From Lysinibacillus sp. JNUCC-52 (GTDB taxonomy: Bacteria > Bacillota > Bacilli > Bacillales_A > Planococcaceae), in assembly GCF_015999545.1 (NCBI RefSeq), contig NZ_CP065546.1, positions 1,240,001-1,304,000 of the forward strand: a stretch of DNA of 64,000 nt, given 5' to 3'. A program made the position numbers and the translations under genes. Within the stretch, counting starts at the first letter, position 1, and each line of letters opens with the position of its first letter. This document shows positions 22,768-31,919 of this stretch, one piece after another. Under the pieces are notes generated by a model. It was not told the origin of the DNA. It ran no database searches and worked only from the letters and a program-made list of their open reading frames with translations.

Positions 22768-25548
22768 TTAGATTAAATTTACTAACTCTAGTGAACGTTT
22801 TAATATTTTCGCCATTTGTGCACGTGTTAAATTACTTTGCGGGTTTAAATAGCCATTGGATCCCGTCATAATGTCTAGTGCTTGTAATTCTGATACTGCT
22901 TGCTTTGCGTAGTCAAATACTTTATTAGCATCTTTGTACGTTAAAGCATTTTTATCCACTGTTACTTTATAGCCTTTATATTCAAGCATACGCAATATAA
23001 TCGCTGCTGCTTGTTGACGTGTAATATTTGCATTTGGATTAAATGTTGTGGCATTGACACCTTTAACAATACCAATCTCTGCAAGTGCTTGTACCTCTTT
23101 TTCATACCATTTGCCTTTCACATCCGTAAATGCAGTTTCTTTATTGGATGAAATATTTAAAGCACGAGCTATCATCACTGCAAATTGCGCACGCGTGATA
23201 TTTCTATTTGGACTAAATGTTGTGGCTGATGTACCTGTTGTAATGCCAGCAGCATATAAAGCTAGAATTTCATCCTTACTAAATACATTGTCGATATCTG
23301 TAAATGGATTTTCAACAATAGTACTATTTACAATATTTGTATCTTCTTCTATGATTGTTGCTTCTTCCTCTAAAGCTGGGACATTAAACGTAAAGAATAA
23401 TGTGTACGCCCCATAGCCTAAGCTTCCAGAATCGACAAATATTTTCGTTACGCCATTTTTATCTTGCACTAATGGTAAACGGACTACGCGCACTTGATCC
23501 AATTTTTCACCTTTAGAACTAATAATCTCGATATCTTGTTGCTTACCTTCTGCATCAATATAAGCAAGTGTTTCGAAACCATACGCCTTACCGATTAGTG
23601 TCATTTCGATATAACGTTTATCATCAATCGTCACTAATTCTGCTTTCGTGAAGTAAGGTGCTAGATAGTTCGTAATAAAATCAGGTATTTTACCATTTGG
23701 ATCAGCTTCCATTTTATATGTGATTGGCTGGCGAGTAATCTTTTCATTTGTCATTGTCTTCGTTGCAGTTACATTTGAGGTAATTGTCTTATTAGCAGTT
23801 ACCGCTTCAAAAACAAGGTTATCAAGTGTCTCCATTTCAAATGAAAGTGTAGCTGTTTTGTCATTTACTATAAGCACTCGTGATGCTGCTTTATTTGACC
23901 ATTTTGCAATTTCTTTACCATTCTGTTTCACAATAAATTGTTGCAAATTGTTACCTGTATTCAATGTAAGCGTCACTTTATATTTGTTATCTTCAAATAC
24001 AGTGTTCGCTTTTTGTAAGAATGCCATTAGTTCTTTTGCATTCTGTTGAATCTCAAATTTCACTGCGCCCTCTTGGATAAAGTTTCCTACAGCTTGGTCT
24101 ATCTTTGTTTCTTTTTTAGGTAAATCTTTATTCATTGGTGGAGTATCAATTGGGCCACTTGTAATTGGGAAGGTTGAACTATCACTTATCTTTGAAAGGG
24201 AACCTTCGTTGAATTGTAAATAGATATTATAGTTATGGTGATATTTTATATCCTCAATATCTACTTTTACCCATGCATCATAACGATCTGCTAAATTTGG
24301 TAATGTAAATTGAACGACTCTTACATCATTGGCGTCGCTTATCGTAGTAGGTGTTGAACCGTTCACAGTAAACCCAGTAATCCATGAACTATTTTTTAAT
24401 GTTAATTGAACTTGATAGGAAGAACCACTTTTCACCACATACGCTGGTTTAATCACATACTGGTCCATCATTGAAGTACCAGAACCTAATCCCTTTATAA
24501 ACGTATAATCCACTGTATACAGCCCATTAGTTGATTGTGTAGAGCCACCCGTTACATCACCTGTAACCGGCACTGTTGTATTATTATTTTTTTTTGAAGC
24601 GGAAGCTTCATCTCTCACTATAGCTGTTACATTCGCAGATATTAATTTATTAGTCGTTACCGCTTCAAAAACAAGGTTATCTAGCGTGTCAGCTTCAAAT
24701 GATAATGTTGCTGTGTTTGGCATTGCAACAGGTACTACTGATGCTACTTTGTTGGACCATTTTGCAATCTCTTTTTCATTTTGTTTTACAGTGAATTCCT
24801 GTAATTTATTTTGTGTATTTAACGAAAGAGTAACTTTATATTTGTTATCTTCAAATACTGTATTTGATGTTTGTAAGAATGTCGTTATTTCTCTTTCATG
24901 TTGTGGAAATTCAAATTGAACTACTCCTTCTTGTTTGAAGTTTGCTGTAGTGTTATTGTTCTCGCCAGAACCTGATTCACTGCCGTTGGTATTTCCTTTT
25001 TCATTATCTTTATTTTGCTCTAATGTTTCTGGTTGCTTTGGTGCTTCTTTACAAACGCGGTTAGTTTCCTTAACATTCGAGAGTACTAGGTAAACAGTAT
25101 ATCTATTATCGTAAAGAAAAGGTACAGGTTGCTCCAATTTAACGTATATATCAACCCATGCTCGGATTGGGTCATCATGTTGGTCTATTGCGAATGTGTA
25201 AACCTCATTCTCTTCCGAATCTTTTTCTTTTTTAATAGCTTCTTTTAACTCCCCACCTGACTCGACTTTAAACCCTCTGTACCAAGTAGAAAATTGTCCT
25301 GGCACCGTGATATCTACCGTATATTGACCATTCTCTTTTTGTAATGTAGCTTCTTTCTTTACATAGCCACTCTTAATCATTACTGAATCCTCTGATTTGT
25401 CCTCTTTTAAAACATTAAAACTTGCTGAATAGTCTATTGTACAGCTAGCTTCGGTATTCTCCGCCGCTTTTACTTCCATGCCAAAGTAAGGTAATACTGC
25501 ACCAAAAATGAGCAATGTCATTGCTACATATTGTATAAATTTCTTCAT
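22768..25548 (-). CDS. S-layer-anchored NEAT-domain haem-binding protein, paralogue
   Basis: 926 residues, a shorter paralogue of the 1490-4708 product. ATG at 25548 after AGGAGGTCAGAGTAGT. Layout: signal peptide (1-28); NEAT domain (about 36-165) with YDNRY motif; short linker; NEAT-like domain (about 205-310); clear NEAT domain (about 336-452) with YHHNY; NEAT-like domains (about 490-720); three SLH domains (746-926). It lacks the PEQ repeat and two of the extra beta domains of the first copy, while the last 450 or so residues are nearly the same. A Fur-like box lies upstream. Likely role: surface haem capture, with partly redundant or ligand-tuned function. Confidence 0.9.
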   Translation of the reverse strand: MKKFIQYVAMTLLIFGAVLPYFGMEVKAAENTEASCTIDYSASFNVLKEDKSEDSVMIKSGYVKKEATLQKENGQYTVDITVPGQFSTWYRGFKVESGGELKEAIKKEKDSEENEVYTFAIDQHDDPIRAWVDIYVKLEQPVPFLYDNRYTVYLVLSNVKETNRVCKEAPKQPETLEQNKDNEKGNTNGSESGSGENNNTTANFKQEGVVQFEFPQHEREITTFLQTSNTVFEDNKYKVTLSLNTQNKLQEFTVKQNEKEIAKWSNKVASVVPVAMPNTATLSFEADTLDNLVFEAVTTNKLISANVTAIVRDEASASKKNNNTTVPVTGDVTGGSTQSTNGLYTVDYTFIKGLGSGTSMMDQYVIKPAYVVKSGSSYQVQLTLKNSSWITGFTVNGSTPTTISDANDVRVVQFTLPNLADRYDAWVKVDIEDIKYHHNYNIYLQFNEGSLSKISDSSTFPITSGPIDTPPMNKDLPKKETKIDQAVGNFIQEGAVKFEIQQNAKELMAFLQKANTVFEDNKYKVTLTLNTGNNLQQFIVKQNGKEIAKWSNKAASRVLIVNDKTATLSFEMETLDNLVFEAVTANKTITSNVTATKTMTNEKITRQPITYKMEADPNGKIPDFITNYLAPYFTKAELVTIDDKRYIEMTLIGKAYGFETLAYIDAEGKQQDIEIISSKGEKLDQVRVVRLPLVQDKNGVTKIFVDSGSLGYGAYTLFFTFNVPALEEEATIIEEDTNIVNSTIVENPFTDIDNVFSKDEILALYAAGITTGTSATTFSPNRNITRAQFAVMIARALNISSNKETAFTDVKGKWYEKEVQALAEIGIVKGVNATTFNPNANITRQQAAAIILRMLEYKGYKVTVDKNALTYKDANKVFDYAKQAVSELQALDIMTGSNGYLNPQSNLTRAQMAKILKRSLELVNLI

Positions 25549-25742
25549 ACTACTCTGACCTCCTGAAAATTAAAATTATTTTAAATCACTAGGAATCCAG
25601 AATTTTTGATTAGTTTAACCTCTCTTGTGCGTTTCAGCCTCCTTTTAAAGCTTTTACTACTACTACCCCTAAATGATTACCATTCTCAATTAAGAACAAA
25701 ATAAAGCATCTATGATTTATTACATAAATGTATCAAATTCTT

Positions 25743-25761
25743 TAATTGATAATGATTCTCA
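25743..25761 (-). promoter_or_regulatory. Fur-like operator of the second NEAT/SLH gene
   Basis: AATTGATAATGATTCTCAC, nearly full Fur consensus, about 200 bp upstream of the ATG. A weaker match, AATGATTACCATTCTCAATT, lies at about 25673-25692 closer to the gene. Confidence 0.72.
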
Positions 25762-25870
25762 CTATAATTTAATTATATATTTCTCATTATTGTTGTCAAG
25801 AAAGTTAAAATATTTGATTAAATATCATTTTGTATCAATAGTCCGACGCTTAATGTCCTCCTTAAAATTT

Positions 25871-25911
25871 AAAAAGATCGGACACTCACTTTTATGGGTG
25901 CCCAATCTTTT
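25871..25911. terminator. Hairpin terminator after the interrupted secreted gene
   Basis: AAAAAGATCGGACAC and GTGCCCAATCTTTT pair with two mismatches; T-runs on both strands. Confidence 0.7.
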
Positions 25912-25971
25912 ATATTTAGAGTATTAATGTAACGGAATTGCTAATACATCTTGGTTTGCGTTAGGAATTGG

Positions 25972-26286
25972 TTAAGGATAGATAACAACGCTTTCTCCAG
26001 CAGATTGATTTATATACTTTTCTGCTTCTTTGTATTGTTGTCTTAATCGTTGTTCAAATTCTTGTAGTGTCATATCTTGGACGCTATTTAAAAATTTATC
26101 TTTGTTTTTTTCTGGAATATACATTCTTACCCCCTATTCATTACTTAAGTTTTCTAATATTTTTTTGTAAGGTATGAGTAATAGGTCAGGATCGTTGTCA
26201 TATGTTGACTCAGCACGATAATGAGTAGTTGAACAAAAAACAGAAACCATTAGACAAATCAGTGTGATATTTATTACCTTTTTCAT
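25972..26286 (-). pseudogene. Small secreted protein gene split by an in-frame TAG
   Basis: Seen: an ATG at 26286 opens a 50-residue product with signal peptide (MKKVINITLICLMVSVF) ending DPDLLLIPYKKILENLSNE, then TAG at 26134-26136. In the same frame the reading continues GVR-MYIPEKNKDKFLNSV... for about 54 more codons to 25972. The second half also has its own ATG (26124) after AGGGGGTAAGA, so it could be made as a separate 50-residue protein. The sense continues smoothly across the TAG, so a Tyr or similar codon was probably lost. The family is not recognised. A Phr-like peptide gene sits just upstream on the same strand. Confidence 0.6.
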
Positions 26287-26332
26287 TTCTGTTCTCTCCT
26301 TTGTGTTCCTCTCTTTAGTTTATCTGTCAAAC

Positions 26333-26446
26333 TTAGTGAAGCCTATCACCTTTTCCATCTTCACTCGCAGAAACATAGGTAATTAATGATAAAGATATAC
26401 TTAAACATAAAAAAGACGCAACCAATAACTTTGCAATATTTTTCAT
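26333..26446 (-). CDS. Small exported peptide, Phr-like
   Basis: 37 codons, ATG at 26446 six bases after AGGGG. Product: a Lys-containing start and hydrophobic core (MKNIAKLLVASFLCLSIS), then ITYVSAS-EDGKGDRLH. A signal peptide followed by a very short polar tail is the plan of Phr/NprX-type signalling pre-peptides. No Rap/RRNPP receptor lies in the window, so a signalling role is only a suggestion. It precedes the split secreted gene by 46 bp and may share its transcript. Confidence 0.55.
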   Translation of the reverse strand: MKNIAKLLVASFLCLSISLSLITYVSASEDGKGDRLH

Positions 26447-26625
26447 AGTATTCCCCTATTTTTAATTTTCCTATATTTAGATTTAACTAAATTAAAACAT
26501 GAATTATCTAGTTTTCACCTTAAATATCTTACGTAAATTCTTGAATAAGTTATGATTTTTACCTACTTCTATTATGTTATATAGCTAAATACAGGGATAT
26601 CCCATCTCATTTTCTTGCTACAAAA

Positions 26626-26646
26626 AAAGCTGCATTATGCAGCTTT
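26626..26646 (-). terminator. Terminator of the MMPL gene
   Basis: AAAGCTGCAT/ATGCAGCTTT with a one-base loop centre, overlapping the last bases before the stop at 26648. Confidence 0.75.
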
Positions 26647-26647
26647 C

Positions 26648-28840
26648 TTAATTTATATTATTTTTTTCTGTATGTGTAATAGATTCTCCTTCTACATCAA
26701 TATTCGGTAGAATCCTATCTAACCATTTAGGAATATACCACGCAGTTTTCCCCATTAGAGACATGACAGCAGGAACTATGGTCATTCTTACTATAAATGC
26801 ATCGAAGAATACTCCAAAAGCGAGGGCCATTCCTATTGATTTAATCATCGCATCAGGATTCATCATAAATCCGAAAAATACTGCCATCATGATGAGAGCT
26901 GCAGCAGTTACTACTCCGCCACTATCTCTCATGCCATATAAAATAGCTTTCCGACTATCTCCAGAATGGATATAAATTTCTCTCATTTTACTAACTAAGA
27001 ATATTTCGTAGTCCATCGCTAATCCGAATAATATTCCGATTGTAATAACAGGTAAAAATGCTAGTATTGGAGATTGTGCTGGGAAGCCAAAGAAATTGAC
27101 GAAATGTCCGTCCTGCACAACGAATACCATAAATCCTAATGTTGCTCCTAAAGAAAGCAAGAAACCTAAAACAGCTTTTAACGGTACTAATAGTGATCTA
27201 AAGACCATTACTAAAAGTATATAGGCTAGCCCGACTATCAAGGATGCAAACAAAGGTAGCGCATCATTCAATTGTTGTGATATATCAATGTTCATGGCCG
27301 TTGTTCCAGTTACCATTAGTTCAATACCATGTTCATTTTTGGTTTCTTTAGATTTGTCTCTTATAAGATTTACCAAATCCTTTGTCTTTATATCATCTGG
27401 TCCAGACTGTGGTGTAATTTGTATCATAAAGATTTTACCAGAAGGGCCTGGAATTGGCGGTGAAACCGTTTTTACATCTTTTAATTCACTTAATTCTTGA
27501 ACTATCTCACCTGCAGCTAGTTGTGTTTCCTCTGTCAATGCATCTACTTTTGCAGCAACTATTAATTGTGCATTAAAGCCTTCTCCGTACGCCTCGGTAA
27601 GTAAATCATACGCTCTTCTTTCCGTCATCTCTGTTGATTTAGCTGTCCCATCAGATGGCAGACCCAAATTCATATGGAAGAAAGGAATTGTAAGAATGGC
27701 AAGGAATGCAATCGCTAATAACGATAAAACGACAGGGTGTTTAGTAACTAATCTCCCCCACAAGTCCGCTTTCGTTCCAGCCTTTTTCTTGCTATTACCA
27801 GTAATCTTGTTCGATAATAAATTTTTCTTCGCAGGTGACAAACGATGGCCAACCATTCCTAAAATGGCTGGTAAAGTGATAATAGAAATCAGAACTGCTG
27901 CAAATATACTGATAGCCGCTGAAACACCCATCAGCGTTAAAAATGGTATTTGGGCTACTGATAAACCTAAAAGACCAATTATAACAGTCAACCCAGCAAA
28001 TACTACAGCACTCCCAGATGTTCCGATGGCTATAGCGATTGAATTGTTTACAGTATGCCCCTTTGCTAATTCTATTTTAAATCGTGTAATTATAAATAGG
28101 GAGTAGTCAATCCCTACTGCTAAACCTAGCATTGCTGCTAGAATGATAGAAATAGAATTTAAATCAATAAAATAAGCACCAAACATAATTCCTAATAAGC
28201 TAATACCTAAACCTAATACCGCTATAAGAATTGGTAGGCCTGCTGCAATAAAGGATCCAAATGTTATGGCTAAAACAATAAAGGCAACGACTACTCCAAT
28301 AACTTCATAAATTCCCTCAAACTCTATATCAGAGAAAACTATATCTCCACCTTTTATTTCTGTTTGAATACCTGCATTTCTTGTGAGATTAATACTATCT
28401 AAAAGATGTTCTTTCGACTTCTCTGAAACTTTATCCGCTTCTACTGCAAATGTAACTTGTGCGTAACCAATCGTTTTATCTTCATTTAGATTGTTTAGTT
28501 CTAGCGGTGATAACACACTTGCTACTTTAGTATCTTCACTTATCTCCTTTAAAAGGTCCGAAATACTGCTTTGAGCATCTTCTGATTCTAATGTTTCATT
28601 ATCGGGTGCCTTAAATACAATGTTTAGGGTAGATTGTTTGGCAGCACCTGCAAATTCCTCTTTAATTAGTTCAGCTGCTTTGTCAGCTGGCGTATTTGGA
28701 ATAGTAAGTTCTCCATTAAATGATGGTTTAAAATACAATACTAACGATACTAGTATAATCAGTATCCCTAAAGTACTAAAAAGAACAGATTTTTTATGTG
28801 CCGTTGACCAATTTGCTAATTTATAAAGATACTTTGCTAT
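26648..28840 (-). CDS. MMPL/RND-family membrane transporter with apparent ATA start
   Basis: Large exporter of lipids or hydrophobic drugs, proton-driven. 730 residues from the chosen start: TM1 (about 20-40), external domain, then TM2-6 with AGIDYSLFIITRF-type motif (VGIDYSLFI), a second external domain, and TM8-12 with GLAMDYEIFLVSKMRE. The usual ATG/GTG/TTG search starts it at TTG 28738, which would delete TM1. In frame upstream, AGGAGGAG is followed by ATT-ACA-ATA-GCA-AAG and IAKYLYKLANWSTAHKKSVL, a typical MMPL N-terminus; no ATG, GTG or TTG exists between the upstream stop and 28738. ATA at 28840, about eight bases after GGAGG, is therefore the likely start. A TetR gene precedes it. Confidence 0.88.
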   Translation of the reverse strand: MAKYLYKLANWSTAHKKSVLFSTLGILIILVSLVLYFKPSFNGELTIPNTPADKAAELIKEEFAGAAKQSTLNIVFKAPDNETLESEDAQSSISDLLKEISEDTKVASVLSPLELNNLNEDKTIGYAQVTFAVEADKVSEKSKEHLLDSINLTRNAGIQTEIKGGDIVFSDIEFEGIYEVIGVVVAFIVLAITFGSFIAAGLPILIAVLGLGISLLGIMFGAYFIDLNSISIILAAMLGLAVGIDYSLFIITRFKIELAKGHTVNNSIAIAIGTSGSAVVFAGLTVIIGLLGLSVAQIPFLTLMGVSAAISIFAAVLISIITLPAILGMVGHRLSPAKKNLLSNKITGNSKKKAGTKADLWGRLVTKHPVVLSLLAIAFLAILTIPFFHMNLGLPSDGTAKSTEMTERRAYDLLTEAYGEGFNAQLIVAAKVDALTEETQLAAGEIVQELSELKDVKTVSPPIPGPSGKIFMIQITPQSGPDDIKTKDLVNLIRDKSKETKNEHGIELMVTGTTAMNIDISQQLNDALPLFASLIVGLAYILLVMVFRSLLVPLKAVLGFLLSLGATLGFMVFVVQDGHFVNFFGFPAQSPILAFLPVITIGILFGLAMDYEIFLVSKMREIYIHSGDSRKAILYGMRDSGGVVTAAALIMMAVFFGFMMNPDAMIKSIGMALAFGVFFDAFIVRMTIVPAVMSLMGKTAWYIPKWLDRILPNIDVEGESITHTEKNNIN

Positions 28841-28889
28841 TGTAATCTCCTCCTGTTGAATGTGCTAAAATACGTAAAATTACTATAAT

Positions 28890-28921
28890 GAACAAACATG
28901 AACATATGTTCATTTTTGTTC
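28890..28921. promoter_or_regulatory. Operator palindrome between TetR gene and MMPL gene
   Basis: GAACAAACATGAACAT / ATGTTCATTTTTGTTC, a 32-bp dyad with one mismatch pair. It sits 50 bp upstream of the transporter start, over its likely promoter (TATAGT at 28885-28880). Confidence 0.78.
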
Positions 28922-28937
28922 TAAAAAAATACCCACA

Positions 28938-29537
28938 TTAGTAAATGTGAGACATTTCTTCAAATCGTCTTTCAATACTGTGAAATGATAAAAATATTAG
29001 CTGGTCAATGAGCATACCAATTTTTTCACCATTTTCTTGTGTCTTCAAAATGGTATATATTCCTTCTATAAAGTTTGCTGAAAGGACATAGAAAATAAAT
29101 GGTTCTTTCACAACGCTTTTATCTTCAAAACGAGAGAAGGTTTCTTTTTGAAGTATTTTATGTAGTACATCCACAAGTTCGTCCTTAAAATACTCATATT
29201 TAGAACCTTTACTTTTACCAAAAAGTATTAATAGATCTTTACTGTGCCCTTTGAAAATGTCTAAAATTTTATTTTTAATCTCAATCAATTTATCATCTGG
29301 GTTAACTTCAGTCATTATAATTTTATTAATGGCAGCAAACAAATCATTATAGACGGGCTCTACTATCGAATTAAATAAATCCTCCTTATTTTTAAAATAT
29401 TTGTATACTGTACCTAATGCAATATCAGCGTTACTAGCTATATTTCTAATGGATGCACTTAAATAACCCTTTTCTTTAAATTCATCCAATGCAGCTAATA
29501 AGATTCGATTTTTTATTTCCTCTTTTAAATATTGCAT
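28938..29537 (-). CDS. TetR/AcrR-family repressor of the MMPL exporter
   Basis: 199 residues from the ATG at 29537, seven bases after GGAGG; an earlier in-frame ATG places that ribosome site inside the gene. The HTH is clear (SIRNIASNADIALGTVYKYFKNKEDLF; key residues ADIALGTVYKYF). The C-terminal part, with ILFGKSKGSKYEYFKDEL, is a ligand domain of unknown specificity. The gene lies upstream of the MMPL transporter and the pair is separated by a palindrome, so it probably represses the exporter until a substrate binds. Confidence 0.9.
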   Translation of the reverse strand: MQYLKEEIKNRILLAALDEFKEKGYLSASIRNIASNADIALGTVYKYFKNKEDLFNSIVEPVYNDLFAAINKIIMTEVNPDDKLIEIKNKILDIFKGHSKDLLILFGKSKGSKYEYFKDELVDVLHKILQKETFSRFEDKSVVKEPFIFYVLSANFIEGIYTILKTQENGEKIGMLIDQLIFLSFHSIERRFEEMSHIY

Positions 29538-29555
29538 ACGTGAACCTCCGTTCAT

Positions 29556-29947
29556 TTTAGGACTTTTTTAGCTTATCATGCGAAAATCTATTTGTAAATT
29601 ATTTTAATTATTTTTTTCAGTATACTACACAAGCTCGCAATTGCCCTTCTTTCCCCTATCCAAAATGTCTTCCACAACGATTATTATGTAAATGTTAATC
29701 ATAAATGAAATTTTTCAAATTCATAATATGTAGATTTTTCTATATACAACTACTATTAATAAAACTTTATACGAAGTGCAAATTCTCAACATGTAAAATA
29801 TTCCCTGCTTGAAAGCTTGATTTTATTAACCTCTTAATATCATAAATTTACAAAACAACTCAATGAAACCATATTTTAATAATTGATATCGTTTACGAAA
29901 TTAATAGATAATAAAGTGGATAAAATCTAATACAAAGGAAGAAAGAA
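29556..29947. other. AT-rich intergenic stretch
   Basis: No coding frame with a ribosome site and no clear hairpin. It must hold the promoter of the GH18 gene; I cannot place it with confidence. Confidence 0.4.
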
Positions 29948-31555
29948 ATGAAGAATACATTAAAAAAATATTTGATAATACCAGCTATGCTCACTACATT
30001 ATTAGCTACTTCATTTAGTGCTAACGCCTCAGCGAATGATATACATATGTCATATTTATATAGCGGGAATACTAGCTCTTTCATAAAAAATATAGATATG
30101 ACTCATGGTGCGTTAAATACGGCGACACCCAGCTTTTTTGATTTAAATGCAGATGGTAGTTTAAGTGCTACGATTGATAAAAGTTTAGTCGATGCATTAC
30201 ATAATAGAGGTTTAAAAGTTGTACCATTCATTTCTAATCATTGGGACCGTAAATTGGCACAAATCGCAATGACAAATCGAGATATATTGTCTACTCAAAT
30301 CGTCAATTCTGTTGTAAAAAATAATTTAGATGGCGTCGATATTGATATAGAAAATTTAAACTATACAAATAAAGATGAGTTTACAGATTTCATCCGATTA
30401 TTACGTGAAAAAATGCCTAATAATAAAACAATTTCCATAGCAGTAGCTGCAAATCCATATGGGTGGACAACTGGGTGGCATGGTTCTTATGATTACATGA
30501 AACTAAGTGAGTATAGCGATTATTTAATGGTAATGGCGTATGATGAAAGCTATAATGGTGGTTCAGTTGGTCCTGTCGCAAGTTTATCATTTGTTGAAAA
30601 TTCGATTAAATATTTATTAGATAAAGGAATTAATCCCAATAAAATAGTATTAGGCCTCCCTTTTTATGGACGAATTTGGAAGGATGATGTGGAAATAGGA
30701 GGCGACGGCATTGCTAATAATGAAGTAAAATCTATTGTGAATAACCATAATGGAAAATTTCTTTTTGATCATACTTCAAAATCAGCATTTGCCAAATTTA
30801 CTGTAAAAAGCAGTGACTCTCCTACTTATATCGGTGGCAAAAAGCTAGTACCAGGAAATTACACGATATGGTACGAAAATGATTTATCTTTAAAATATAA
30901 GTTAAGACTTGTAGAGAAATATCATTTAAGAGGAACAGGTAGCTGGGAGTTACCTCAAGCGGATAATGGTATTTGGAAATTTTATTCTTCGTGGGCGAAT
31001 GGTGAACATAACTTTATAGATACGGAAAATCATTGGGCAGAACAGGATATTATGGCCCTTTACCGAAAAGGCTGGATTAATGGCAAAAACGAATACACTT
31101 ACGATCCAAATGGTAATTTAACAAGAGCTCAGGCTACTGCTATCGTTATTAGTGCCATCGGTTTAGACAAAACAAACGAAACTGTACCTAATAATTTCAA
31201 GGATGTGCCAGCAAATCATTGGGCAAAACGTGCTATTGAAATTGCCTATAAGTATCATATTGTGAATGGAACAAATGAACACATTTTTGATCCGAATGCC
31301 TATATCACAAGAGCACAATTAGCAGGTATTTTATCGAGAATATTAAATTATCCATTACCTACGGATGAGTCCAGTTATTATGATGTTTCAAAAGATTTTT
31401 GGGCATATGCAGATATTTTAAAATTAAGTAGTAAAGGTATTATTAACGGAAGAGAAGATGGAGGATTTTATCCATTTGATCATGTCACGAGAGGTCAAAT
31501 GGCAGCGATGGTAAACCGGGCAAGTGCAGATTTAGAAAAGTATGCAGTAAAATAA
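29948..31555 (+). CDS. S-layer-anchored glycoside hydrolase family 18 protein
   Basis: 535 residues. Signal peptide (1-28, ending NASA); GH18 TIM barrel (about 30-355) with the catalytic DxxDxDxE motif LDGVDIDIENL (acid Glu135) and the later VMAYDESY and LGLPFYGRIW segments; three SLH domains (about 362-530) with TRAQA, TRAQL and TRGQM motifs. Known roles for the family are hydrolysis of chitin or peptidoglycan beta-1,4 links; YaaH-like spore enzymes share the motif. With SLH domains it should sit on the wall and may remodel peptidoglycan or S-layer polymer. Ribosome site AAGGAAGAAAGAA before the ATG. Confidence 0.9.
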   Translation: MKNTLKKYLIIPAMLTTLLATSFSANASANDIHMSYLYSGNTSSFIKNIDMTHGALNTATPSFFDLNADGSLSATIDKSLVDALHNRGLKVVPFISNHWDRKLAQIAMTNRDILSTQIVNSVVKNNLDGVDIDIENLNYTNKDEFTDFIRLLREKMPNNKTISIAVAANPYGWTTGWHGSYDYMKLSEYSDYLMVMAYDESYNGGSVGPVASLSFVENSIKYLLDKGINPNKIVLGLPFYGRIWKDDVEIGGDGIANNEVKSIVNNHNGKFLFDHTSKSAFAKFTVKSSDSPTYIGGKKLVPGNYTIWYENDLSLKYKLRLVEKYHLRGTGSWELPQADNGIWKFYSSWANGEHNFIDTENHWAEQDIMALYRKGWINGKNEYTYDPNGNLTRAQATAIVISAIGLDKTNETVPNNFKDVPANHWAKRAIEIAYKYHIVNGTNEHIFDPNAYITRAQLAGILSRILNYPLPTDESSYYDVSKDFWAYADILKLSSKGIINGREDGGFYPFDHVTRGQMAAMVNRASADLEKYAVK

Positions 31556-31733
31556 TAAATCCCTTCACCATAGTTAATAATAACTCAGCTAGAAGCAGCT
31601 ATTCACCAAAAACGAGGCTGTTATTAAACGATTCCATCCTAAACCTTCAAACTAATCTGTAATATTAAAGACAAGAATTTGTACTTAATGGTTTCTTACA
31701 TCATTACTTGTTTATAATGTTGCACATATTATC

Positions 31734-31778
31734 AAAATGTACATTGCTAAATTCAATTTTAATAGTGTACATTTTTTT
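31734..31778. terminator. Hairpin in the GH18-permease intergenic region
   Basis: AAAATGTACA/TGTACATTTT with a 22-nt loop, followed by a T-run. The rest of 31556-31919 shows no gene. Confidence 0.55.
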
Positions 31779-31919
31779 ATTTTGTAAACATAATTCTCAT
31801 AAAATAAATCTACTGTGTATTTTTATCACATCGACTCTCACCTTTTATTTCCGAAACTGAGCACCATCTAAAATTCCTCTCATATTCTATAATTAGACCT
31901 ATTTTGAGGGGGAAAAATT

